Origin: Hyphomicrobiales bacterium
GTDB lineage: Bacteria; Pseudomonadota; Alphaproteobacteria; Rhizobiales; JAKIUO01
Assembly: GCA_027069645.1 (NCBI GenBank)
Contig: JALXEI010000080.1
Span: 1-7,434, forward strand
Length of the DNA: 7,434 nucleotides
Reading direction: 5' to 3'
Shown: piece by piece, positions 1 to 6,248 of the stretch
Numbering within the stretch: the first letter of the stretch is position 1
Layout of the letters: each line of letters opens with the position of its first letter
Notes under the pieces: generated by a model
Database searches by the model: none
The model's input: the letters and a program-made list of their open reading frames with translations, nothing else
Told to the model about the DNA's origin: nothing
Made by a program: the position numbers and the translations under genes

Positions 1-68
1 AAGACAAAGGTCGGTCTTTATGCTTCCCGATATAGTTCTCCCACTGATCAAAATGCAATGCGTTGAGA

Positions 69-926
69 ATGAAAAGGTACGAGATTGTGCAAACGGATGC
101 GGATAAAAACGGGCAGCGGCACGAGACGCCTGTCCGGGCTGAAAATATCGGCATCCGGCGCGCCGGGCGCTGGCTGGTGCGTCATGTGGATTTGCAGGTG
201 CGTCGCGGCGAGATTGTAACGCTGATCGGTCCCAACGGTTCGGGGAAATCGACAACGGTGAAACTGGTTCTCGGATTGCTGAAGCCTGATGAGGGGGAGG
301 TGGTGCTGGCGCCGCAATTGCGTATTGGCTATGTGCCGCAATCTCTGGTGATTGATCCCGACCTGCCCCTGACCGTTCGCCGCCTGCTAAAACTGACCGT
401 GCCGCACAGCCCCGGGGAGGTCCGCGAGGCGCTGCAATCGGTCGGGGCGGAAAACTGTCTCGATCGTCCCCTGCAAAAGCTGTCGGGCGGCGAGTTTCAG
501 CGCGTTCTGCTGGCCCGGGCCATTTTGACCAGGCCGCAATTGCTGGTGCTGGACGAGCCGGTCCAGGGGGTGGACTATGCGGGCGAGATTGCGCTTTATG
601 AACTGATTGCCTCACTGCGTGACCGGTTGCAATGCGGTATTTTGCTTGTCTCTCATGATCTGCATATCGTCATGGCGGCGACCGATACGGTGGTTTGTCT
701 GAATGGTCATGTCTGTTGTTCGGGCTCGCCCCGATCGGTGGCCGATGACCCGGAATATCGCCGTTTGTTCGGTGTGCGGGCGGCGGATACGCTGGCGCTC
801 TATCAACATCATCATGACCACCATCACCATGATGACGGTTCGGTTTCCCGCGAGGGGGACGTTTGTGATTGCCCCGTGACTGAAGGCGGGCATATTGCAG
901 GAAACGGAGACAAATCGGATGCTTGA
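69..926 (+). CDS. znuC: Zinc ABC transporter ATP-binding protein ZnuC
   Basis: This is the cytoplasmic ATPase that powers zinc uptake with the ZnuB permease and a ZnuA periplasmic binding protein. Counting from a possible TTG start at 63 (287 aa), the ABC motifs are in order: Walker A GPNGSGKS at 56-63, Q-loop VPQ at 91-93, signature LSGGE at 140-144, Walker B LLVLDEP at 160-166 and H-switch SHD at 197-199. A histidine cluster (HHHDHHHHDD, 249-258) and a CDC at 268-270 lie in the C-terminal tail. Such His-rich tails are typical of ZnuC and suggest metal binding, and they separate it from manganese or iron relatives. The start is uncertain. ATG 69 is given, but only a GAG directly abuts it. 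GTG 87 has a better-spaced AAGG at 74-77 and would remove six residues without touching the domain. The gene overlaps znuB by 8 nt, so the two are probably co-translated. No convincing Zur operator is seen in the 62 nt upstream. Confidence 0.93.
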   Translation: MKRYEIVQTDADKNGQRHETPVRAENIGIRRAGRWLVRHVDLQVRRGEIVTLIGPNGSGKSTTVKLVLGLLKPDEGEVVLAPQLRIGYVPQSLVIDPDLPLTVRRLLKLTVPHSPGEVREALQSVGAENCLDRPLQKLSGGEFQRVLLARAILTRPQLLVLDEPVQGVDYAGEIALYELIASLRDRLQCGILLVSHDLHIVMAATDTVVCLNGHVCCSGSPRSVADDPEYRRLFGVRAADTLALYQHHHDHHHHDDGSVSREGDVCDCPVTEGGHIAGNGDKSDA

Positions 927-1716
927 CGATTTCCTTGTCCGGGCGCTGGTGGCCGGGATCGGGGTCGCGGTGATTGCGGCGCCGCTCGGCTGTTTCATGG
1001 TGTGGCGGCGCATGGCCTATTTTGGCGATACGGTTTCCCATTCTTCATTGCTCGGGGTCGCAATCGGCCTGATGTTGCATGTCAATATCATGCTGGCGGT
1101 TTTTGCCATCGCCGTTCTGGTCGCCCTGTCGCTTCTGGCCCTGCAACAGCATGCCCGCCTGTCAAGTGACAGCCTGCTGGGAATATTGTCCCATTCCGCG
1201 CTGGCACTGGGGCTTGTGGTGCTGGCCTTTCTGCCGGATCTGCGGGTTGATCTCATGGGCTATCTGTTTGGTGATATTCTCGCGGTGTCGCGTCTCGATA
1301 TTGCGCTGATTTATGGAGGTGGCCTGTTGGTCCTGCTTGTTCTGGCGCTGATCTGGCGTGCCTTGCTGGCGGCAACGGTCAGTTTTGATCTGGCCCGTGT
1401 CGAGGGGCTGGACCCGGCGCGGGCGCAACTCGTTTATATGTTGCTGGTGGCGCTGACCATTGCCTTTGCCATGAAGATTGTCGGCATATTGCTGATCACC
1501 GCCCTGCTGATCATTCCCGCCGCAACGGCGCGCCGTTTTTCCCGGACGCCGGAAATGATGGTTGTCGGGGCCATGCTGGCCGGTATTGTGTCCGTCATTG
1601 CCGGACTTCTGGCCTCCCTTTCTCTTGATATTCCCTCCGGCCCGGCGATTGTTGTAGCCGCACTTTTGCTGTTTTTGTCGAGCCAGTTGCTGGCACCGCG
1701 TATCAATCCGTCCTGA
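919..1716 (+). CDS. znuB: Zinc ABC transporter permease ZnuB
   Basis: This is the inner-membrane permease of the zinc importer, of the ABC-3 family (ZnuB/TroC/MntB type). The protein is 265 aa from ATG 919, the usual family length. It is almost wholly hydrophobic, with predicted membrane segments around residues 8-28, 43-75 (probably two), 87-107, 128-150, 170-200, 213-233 and 241-258. Family signatures are visible: the RRMAYFGDTVSHSSLLG stretch at 30-46 after the first helix, the KIVGILLITALLIIPAATAR segment at 186-205 and DIPSGPAIV near the C-terminus (237-245). ATG 919 is preferred over the upstream in-frame TTG 895 because GGAG at 906-909 sits 9 nt before it. The start lies inside the end of znuC (ATGCTTGA, 8-nt overlap), which indicates translational coupling. 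No znuA or zur follows. A clear intrinsic terminator is not visible after the stop, so read-through into the peptidase gene is possible. Confidence 0.93.
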   Translation: MLDDFLVRALVAGIGVAVIAAPLGCFMVWRRMAYFGDTVSHSSLLGVAIGLMLHVNIMLAVFAIAVLVALSLLALQQHARLSSDSLLGILSHSALALGLVVLAFLPDLRVDLMGYLFGDILAVSRLDIALIYGGGLLVLLVLALIWRALLAATVSFDLARVEGLDPARAQLVYMLLVALTIAFAMKIVGILLITALLIIPAATARRFSRTPEMMVVGAMLAGIVSVIAGLLASLSLDIPSGPAIVVAALLLFLSSQLLAPRINPS

Positions 1717-1745
1717 TGCATCTCCACACTGCGACAATTAATCAT

Positions 1746-1773
1746 TTGTAAAATACACGTCAGAGAATATAAA
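1746..1773 (+). promoter_or_regulatory. Candidate sigma70-type promoter for the M15 peptidase gene
   Basis: TTGTAA at 1746-1751 and TATAAA at 1768-1773 are separated by 16 nt, a plausible -35/-10 pair in the AT-rich gap between znuB and the peptidase gene. Transcription would begin near 1780, about 35 nt before the chosen start codon. The surrounding DNA is clearly AT-richer than the coding sequence. This is a by-eye match only. Confidence 0.4.
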
Positions 1774-1814
1774 TCCGCGTCACTTTGTGGGGTTTTATAA
1801 AAGTGATGGAAAAT

Positions 1815-2192
1815 ATGCGTAAACTGATTATGACTCTGATGCTGGCTTTTGTGATAACGGGCGGAACCGTCGGGGCTTCAAGGGCCGGACGCATCCCGAC
1901 CGGTTGCCTGCCCTCTGTGCTCAAGCAGCGCCTTGCAGAGATTCGCAGGAAATTCGGGCCGGTAACGATCATTTCAACCATTCGTCGCGGTGCCCGCATC
2001 GCCGGTACCGGGCGTCGCTCCAAACATGCTGATTGTCGAGCCGTGGACTTCAAGATCAGGAACAGGATGAAAGTCTGGCGCTGGCTGAACAGGGTCCACA
2101 AGGGCGGGCTTGGTCTTTATCACGGGCCGTGCAAGCATATTCACATCGACAATGGTCACCGGGCCCGCTGGAATCGCGGCTATTGCGGCTGA
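1815..2192 (+). CDS. Small exported M15-family (D-Ala-D-Ala carboxypeptidase-like) zinc peptidase
   Basis: This is a 125-aa protein predicted to be exported and to cut peptidoglycan peptides. From ATG 1815 it opens with a signal peptide: MRK, then a hydrophobic core LIMTLMLAFVIT, then a small-residue region (GASRAG) suited to signal peptidase I. The mature part of about 100 aa is strongly basic. It carries the M15 zinc signature SKHADCRAVD (residues 69-78), which matches SxHxxGxAxD except that Gly is replaced by Cys. A later KHIHID (107-112) supplies the C-terminal ligand and catalytic region. These fit the small M15_3/YcbK-like peptidases. Four cysteines (residues 31, 74, 106, 124) could form disulfides in the periplasm. 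In-frame starts at 1806 (ATG) and 1803 (GTG) are possible. 1815 is chosen for the cleaner signal peptide and the GGA at 1808-1810, although no ribosome site is strong. Exact substrate and cleavage type cannot be read from sequence. Confidence 0.8.
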   Translation: MRKLIMTLMLAFVITGGTVGASRAGRIPTGCLPSVLKQRLAEIRRKFGPVTIISTIRRGARIAGTGRRSKHADCRAVDFKIRNRMKVWRWLNRVHKGGLGLYHGPCKHIHIDNGHRARWNRGYCG

Positions 2193-2210
2193 GCCGTTTT
2201 TACAGCGATT
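2172..2210 (+). terminator. Candidate terminator: nested dyads between convergent genes
   Basis: A short GC hairpin CGGC-TGA-GCCG (2186-2196), whose loop is the peptidase stop codon, is followed directly by five T residues (2197-2201). This is a minimal intrinsic terminator for the plus-strand gene. It is enclosed by a second perfect 6-bp inverted repeat, AATCGC (2172-2177) and GCGATT (2205-2210). The only space between the two convergent stop codons is 22 nt, so this structure may have to serve both transcripts. On the minus strand the hairpin lacks a T run. The inner stem is short, so strength is doubtful. Confidence 0.4.
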
Positions 2211-2214
2211 TTCC

Positions 2215-3918
2215 TTATCGTGCCAGCCATTGCACCAGGTTCAGCAGCAGCAGAATCAGGGCCGCAAGGCGCCAGAACAGCACCGGGTTGCGTTTGAGCA
2301 GCGGCCGGGTTCCGGCGTCGAGGCTGGCGGCGTTGGGCTTTTCGAGGTCGGTGACAAATTCCGACAAATGGCAATAGCGTTCGCGGGGATTTTTCCGCAC
2401 AGCCTTTTCAAGCGCCCAGGCGACGAAGTGCGGAATTTCCCTGTTGTGCTCGTAAGCCGGTGTGAAGGTCAGGCGGTGGACATCATTTTTTGTCGCAAAA
2501 CCCTTGCCATAGGGTAGCTTTCCGGTGAGCATTTCGTAGGTGATGACGCCAAGGGAATAGAGATCGGCGCAATTGGCCGGTTTTTCGCCGAGCAGATATT
2601 CCGGGGCGCTGTAATCTCTGGTGCCAGGGAGCGGCAGCCTGTTGCCTTCCTCGACCTCCTGCAAACCGGCAACGCGGGTGGAGCCGAAATCAATGATTTT
2701 GACAGTGCCGTGCCGGTCGATGAGGATATTGTCGGGCTTCAGGTCCTGATGGATCATTTCCTTGCGGTGAAAGGCGCGCAGGCCCATTGCGATCTGGTTG
2801 ACAATTTCCCTCACTTCCACCAGCGAGGGTTTGGGGTGGTCGTGCATCCACTGGGCAAGCGTCTGACCCTCGATATAGTCGAGAACAGTATAGAGGAACT
2901 TGCGGGTTCGCCCCTTGCGTCGCACTTTCAGGACATGGGGGCTGTCGATTTGTGCGCCGATCCATTCCTCGCGGGTGAACAGTTCGATATAGGCCGGATC
3001 ATCCTCGAAATTGACAGAAGGGGTTTTCAGAACGACACGCTCGCCGCTTTCCTCGTCAACGGCCAGATAGACCTGGGAGCGTGACGAAAGATAGAGTTCG
3101 CGCTCGATACGAAAACCGTCCATCACCATGCCGGGTTCCAGTTCGGGGGGGAAGGGGCGATTGGTCAGTTTTTGCAGCAAGGCCTGTTGTGACGGCGCAC
3201 CCGGATTGTCAATGCGGACAATCTGGCAGGAAATATTGTCGGTGCTACCAGATTCGAAGGCCTTTGCCGCGAGCGCCCGCGCGGTTTCGTCGAGATTTCC
3301 CATCCGGGCCAGAACGGTTTTGCAGATTTGCCGGTCATTGAGAAAATCATGTACGCCATCTGTTGTAAATAGCAGCAGATCACCGGCCATCAGTGTTTTC
3401 GTCAGATAATCCACTTCAAGGGCCGGTTCAATGCCAAAGGCGCGCGCCAGCACCTCGCGATCTCCGGCCAGAAAGGCCCGGTGGTCTCTGGTGAGCTGAC
3501 GCAGATTTCCCCCTCGCAGCAGATAGATGCGGCTGTCTCCGGCATGAAAGACGTGCGCCATCGCGCCTTTGAGGACCAGCCCGGAAAATGTCGAGACCAT
3601 CGCTCCTTCGGACATGAAACGGGTCTGGCTCTGCGAGTACAGCCAGCGATTAAGAGCGGTCAGAACGCGGCTCACCGAGGTTTTGACGGTCCAGCTTTCA
3701 TGGGTACTGTAATAATCGGTGAGGAAGGTTTTAACGCAGGTTTCCGAGGCTTCCTTGCCTGCTTCCGCCGTGCTCACCCCGTCGGCAATGGCCATTGCAA
3801 TGCCCTTGCTTTCCAGCAGGGGGCCATCAGGAATGAGAATGCCATAACTGTCGTCATTGCGTTCCTTGCGGCCGGTCATGGAGTGAAGGCCGATAGTGAT
3901 TTGAGGACGGTTGCTCAT
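2215..3918 (-). CDS. Bifunctional PP2C-type phosphatase / Ser-Thr protein kinase with C-terminal membrane anchor
   Basis: This 567-aa fusion places two opposing signalling enzymes on one chain. Residues 1-238 are a PP2C phosphatase with the metal-binding aspartates present: NDDS (21-24), ADGVS (45-49), GDSR (127-130), TTDGV (185-189) and STDNIS (225-230). Residues 267-525 are a Hanks-type kinase with the ATP lysine K298 in VVLK, catalytic loop HQDLKPDN (390-397), IIDFG (408-412), APE (438-440) and DLYSLGV (452-458). Two oddities stand out: the nucleotide loop (ELYLSSRSQVYLA, 274-286) has no glycine, and HRD is HQD, a non-RD form. Both appear to be shared with the known proteobacterial kinase/phosphatase family rather than being decay, but that is from memory. 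Residues 548-565 form a hydrophobic segment at the extreme C-terminus, implying a tail anchor with both domains in the cytoplasm. AGGTG at 3924-3928, 5 nt before ATG 3918, supports the start. It follows tyrA by 36 nt on the same strand. Substrates are unknown. Confidence 0.9.
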   Translation of the reverse strand: MSNRPQITIGLHSMTGRKERNDDSYGILIPDGPLLESKGIAMAIADGVSTAEAGKEASETCVKTFLTDYYSTHESWTVKTSVSRVLTALNRWLYSQSQTRFMSEGAMVSTFSGLVLKGAMAHVFHAGDSRIYLLRGGNLRQLTRDHRAFLAGDREVLARAFGIEPALEVDYLTKTLMAGDLLLFTTDGVHDFLNDRQICKTVLARMGNLDETARALAAKAFESGSTDNISCQIVRIDNPGAPSQQALLQKLTNRPFPPELEPGMVMDGFRIERELYLSSRSQVYLAVDEESGERVVLKTPSVNFEDDPAYIELFTREEWIGAQIDSPHVLKVRRKGRTRKFLYTVLDYIEGQTLAQWMHDHPKPSLVEVREIVNQIAMGLRAFHRKEMIHQDLKPDNILIDRHGTVKIIDFGSTRVAGLQEVEEGNRLPLPGTRDYSAPEYLLGEKPANCADLYSLGVITYEMLTGKLPYGKGFATKNDVHRLTFTPAYEHNREIPHFVAWALEKAVRKNPRERYCHLSEFVTDLEKPNAASLDAGTRPLLKRNPVLFWRLAALILLLLNLVQWLAR

Positions 3919-3954
3919 GTCTGCACCTGTTGACAGAGGGGATGGGCAGGGAGG

Positions 3955-4839
3955 TCAGGACTTTTCTTCATCAATAATACCCCGGCGAATGTGTCGGGTT
4001 CTTTTAAACTGGTCGTACAAAACCTCGCCATCATCCTCGCGAATGGCCTGTGTCAGGCGCTCCAGATCGGCATTAAAGCGTTCGAGAACTTCCAGAACAG
4101 CCTGTTTGTTATTGAGAAAAACATCACGCCACATGACCGGATCAGAGGCCGCGATACGGGTAAAATCGCGAAATCCGCCCGCGGCATATTTGATCACCTC
4201 GCGCTCGGTCACGGTTTCAAGGTCGTCAGCGGTGCCGACAATATTGAACGCGATGAGATGGGGCAGATGGGAGGTGACGGCTGCAACGATATCATGATGC
4301 TGCGCGGTCATGGTCTCGACATTGGCACCGCAGCCCTGCCAGAAGCGCACCATTTTGTCCGTGGCGCCGGGGTCACCATCAGGCAGGGGGGTCAGCATGC
4401 ACCAGCGATTGTCGAACAGTTCGGCAAAGCCGGATTCGGGCCCGGAAAATTCTGTTCCGGCCATCGGATGCCCCGGGACAAAATGCACGCCGGGCGGTAT
4501 ATGGGGCGCGCAGGCCTCGATGACCGCCGTCTTGACCGAGCCCACATCGGACACAATCGCCCCCTGTTTGAGATACGGGGAAATGCGGGCGCACAGGGGG
4601 CCGCATATGCCGACCGGAACGCACAAAATAACCAGATCGGCTTCCTTTACCGCTTCTTCCGGTGTTTCGTGGACCGTATCGACAAAGCCTATTTTCAGGG
4701 CGGTTTCAAGGGTTTTGGCCGAGCGGGCGCTGCCGGCAACATGGCTGGCAAGGTTCGCCCGCTTGATGGCGTGTCCCAGCGAAGAACCGATCAGCCCCAG
4801 ACCGATCAGCGCCATCCTGTTGAAAAGCGGTTCAGCCAT
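3955..4839 (-). CDS. tyrA: Prephenate/arogenate dehydrogenase (cyclohexadienyl dehydrogenase)
   Basis: This enzyme catalyses NAD(P)-dependent oxidative decarboxylation of prephenate or arogenate, the step committed to tyrosine. The 294-aa protein starts with a Rossmann fold: IGLGLIGSS (12-20) is the dinucleotide-binding loop. Family motifs follow: SDVGSVK (97-103), PGHPMAGTE (122-130) with the conserved His124, SHLPH (190-194) and GGFRDFTRIA (221-230). The length fits a monofunctional TyrA/TyrC without chorismate mutase or ACT domain, so feedback control by an ACT domain is not expected. The start ATG 4839 lies inside the end of hisC (ATGGCTGA, 8-nt overlap) with GGGAG at 4851-4855 upstream, 11 nt away, which argues for coupled translation. 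Alphaproteobacterial homologues next to hisC often accept both prephenate and arogenate. Which substrate this one prefers cannot be told from the sequence. Confidence 0.93.
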   Translation of the reverse strand: MAEPLFNRMALIGLGLIGSSLGHAIKRANLASHVAGSARSAKTLETALKIGFVDTVHETPEEAVKEADLVILCVPVGICGPLCARISPYLKQGAIVSDVGSVKTAVIEACAPHIPPGVHFVPGHPMAGTEFSGPESGFAELFDNRWCMLTPLPDGDPGATDKMVRFWQGCGANVETMTAQHHDIVAAVTSHLPHLIAFNIVGTADDLETVTEREVIKYAAGGFRDFTRIAASDPVMWRDVFLNNKQAVLEVLERFNADLERLTQAIREDDGEVLYDQFKRTRHIRRGIIDEEKS

Positions 4840-5959
4840 TTTGCGGCGTACTCCCGTTATTGCGGTCTTGCATGAAAGCCGTCAGGGCCTTGATGACCGC
4901 GCGACATTCCTCGCCGCTGCCAATGGTCATGCGCAGCGCATCGGGCAGATGATAGCTTTCCATGCGGCGCAGAACGATGCCTTGCGAGAGCAGATATTCA
5001 TCGGCTTCGCGGGCCGTATACCCTTTTTCTTTCGGGAAATGGATCAGCAGAAAATTGGCAACCGATGGTGTCACCTGCAAGCCGAGCGCCTGGCATTCCT
5101 GACTGACCCATTGGCGCCAGGTTTCGTTGTGTGCCTGTGCCTCGGCAATGAATTGCCGGTCGCGCATGGCGGCCGCCCCGGCTTTTATGGCCGGTGTGCC
5201 AAGATTGAAGGGGCCGCGAATGCGGTTGAGGACATCGGCAATCTGTGGCGGGCACAGGGCCCAGCCGATGCGCAGGGCTGCAAGACCATAAATCTTCGAA
5301 AAGGTGCGGGTCATGACCACATTGGAGCTGGTCGCCACCAGTTCGATACCGGCTTCATAGTCATTGGCGCGGACATATTCGGCATAGGCGGCATCCAGTA
5401 CCAGAATGACATGTCCGGGCAGGCCGTCATGCAGCCGTTTGACCGCGTCAAAGGGCAGATAGGTGCCGGTGGGATTGTTGGGATTGGCCAGAAACACCAT
5501 TTTTGTTTTCGGCCCGACCAGCGCCAGGATGTTGTCGACATCTGCGGTGAGGTCGGTTTCCCCGGCAACAACCGGTGTGGCGCCATTGGCCCTGATGGCA
5601 ATGGGGTAGACGAGAAAGCCGTGTCGGGTGTGAATGGCCTCGTCCCCCGGGCCCAGATAGGCATGGGCCAGCAGGTTCAGCAGTTCGTCCGATCCGGCCC
5701 CGCAGACAATATGATCGGCATTCAGCCCGTAGCGTGCGGCAATGGCTTCGCGCAGTTCAAGGCTTGAACCATCAGGATAGCGTTGCAGATTGTCAGCCGC
5801 GTCACGGCAGGCGGCAATGGCTTCGGGGGCGGGTCCGAGCGGCGTTTCATTGGAAGACAGTTTGATGACCGGTCCGTGACCGGCCACGCTGCTTTTTCCC
5901 GGTACATAGGGAGCGATATCAAGGATACCTGGCCGGGGTTCGGGTTTGTCCGTTGTCAT
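4832..5959 (-). CDS. hisC: Histidinol-phosphate / aromatic aminotransferase HisC
   Basis: This is a PLP-dependent fold-type I aminotransferase of 375 aa. It converts imidazole-acetol phosphate and glutamate to histidinol phosphate, and in this genomic setting it is likely also to act on prephenate or arylpyruvates. Visible motifs: SNETP (36-40), the PLP-phosphate region CGAGSDE (86-92), NPNNPTG (159-165), D189 and Y192 in LDAAYAEY, the Schiff-base lysine K222 in TFSKIYGLAALRIGW, and the substrate-carboxylate arginine R343 in ALRMTIGSG. Start ATG 5959 has AAGGA about 7-8 nt upstream on the minus strand, a strong ribosome site. The stop overlaps tyrA. The hisC-tyrA pair with no other his genes nearby recalls the Zymomonas hisH-tyrC arrangement, where the aminotransferase serves both histidine and aromatic synthesis. 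That dual role is an inference here. A second dedicated hisC may exist elsewhere. Confidence 0.92.
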   Translation of the reverse strand: MTTDKPEPRPGILDIAPYVPGKSSVAGHGPVIKLSSNETPLGPAPEAIAACRDAADNLQRYPDGSSLELREAIAARYGLNADHIVCGAGSDELLNLLAHAYLGPGDEAIHTRHGFLVYPIAIRANGATPVVAGETDLTADVDNILALVGPKTKMVFLANPNNPTGTYLPFDAVKRLHDGLPGHVILVLDAAYAEYVRANDYEAGIELVATSSNVVMTRTFSKIYGLAALRIGWALCPPQIADVLNRIRGPFNLGTPAIKAGAAAMRDRQFIAEAQAHNETWRQWVSQECQALGLQVTPSVANFLLIHFPKEKGYTAREADEYLLSQGIVLRRMESYHLPDALRMTIGSGEECRAVIKALTAFMQDRNNGSTPQNG

Positions 5960-6020
5960 GGTTATGTCCTTCAGGCTGCACGCGAGTTTACCTGTCGTTC
6001 ATCAAATGACGCAATAGTTA

Positions 6021-6049
6021 ATGATGTGTGAGGAACTGCTTTTTGTAAA
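6021..6049 (-). promoter_or_regulatory. Candidate hisC-tyrA-kinase promoter
   Basis: On the minus strand TTTACA (6049-6044) and CATCAT (6026-6021) are exactly 17 nt apart: 5/6 and 4/6 matches to the sigma70 consensus. Transcription would start near 6014, leaving a leader of roughly 55 nt before hisC. The -35 element lies within a perfect 6-bp dyad (6038-6052), so a repressor could act here. The leader shows no obvious histidine or tyrosine attenuation peptide and no recognisable T-box or riboswitch. Confidence 0.35.
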
Positions 6050-6052
6050 AGC
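6038..6052. repeat. Perfect 6-bp inverted repeat (GCTTTT / AAAAGC)
   Basis: GCTTTT at 6038-6043 and AAAAGC at 6047-6052 are separated by the 3-nt loop TGT. The dyad covers the -35 element of the candidate hisC promoter on the minus strand. It could be an operator half-site pair or a small hairpin. No T run follows, so it is not a typical terminator. Confidence 0.5.
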
Positions 6053-6066
6053 GCGCAAGTAACTGA

Positions 6067-6093
6067 AAATAAATAGAAATAGTATATTTATTT
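6067..6093. repeat. AT-rich 9-bp inverted repeat in the divergent hisC/adhesin region
   Basis: AAATAAATA at 6067-6075 and TATTTATTT at 6085-6093 are perfect inverted arms around a 9-nt spacer. It is the most AT-rich stretch of the window and lies between two divergent genes, about 110 nt upstream of hisC and 155 nt upstream of the adhesin start. The shape fits a binding site for a dimeric regulator or a bent promoter region. AT-rich DNA makes such arms by chance more easily, so function is only a suggestion. Confidence 0.45.
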
Positions 6094-6248
6094 GGTGTTT
6101 GCCGGTGCGGCTTCTGTGATTCGATAGCGGAGCCATGCCGATATTCCTGCACGCATTCCCGGGGCGGAGGGTCCTGATTGTCCCGTCCAGGGCGTTGTGC
6201 AATGCGTGGTGTCAGCATGATCAACAATTTATTTGCGAGACCATTACA

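Noticed and set aside
1..66. Possible tail of an upstream gene (frame 1, ending at TGA 64-66)
   Set aside because: Only 21 codons are visible and they match no ZnuA or Zur C-terminus I know. An open stretch this short is expected by chance.
31..71. Zur operator or promoter upstream of znuC
   Set aside because: TATAGT at 31-36 has no matching -35, and CAATGCGTTG (56-65) is an imperfect 10-bp palindrome that does not resemble a Zur box convincingly.
1717..1745. Intrinsic terminator after znuB
   Set aside because: No GC-rich stem followed by a T run is present in this stretch.
3991..4875. 294-codon plus-strand frame opposite tyrA
   Set aside because: Mirror frame of tyrA with no domain, no ribosome site and unlikely composition.
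4310..5767. Long plus-strand open frame (485 codons) opposite hisC and tyrA
   Set aside because: It is antisense to two clearly conserved enzymes with complete active-site motifs. Its product has no recognisable domain and it spans the gene boundary, as expected of a high-GC shadow frame.
6135..6248. Upstream in-frame ATG at 6135 for the adhesin
   Set aside because: GGAG is only 2 nt from this ATG, and the added 38 residues contain four cysteines, unlike the cysteine-free remainder.
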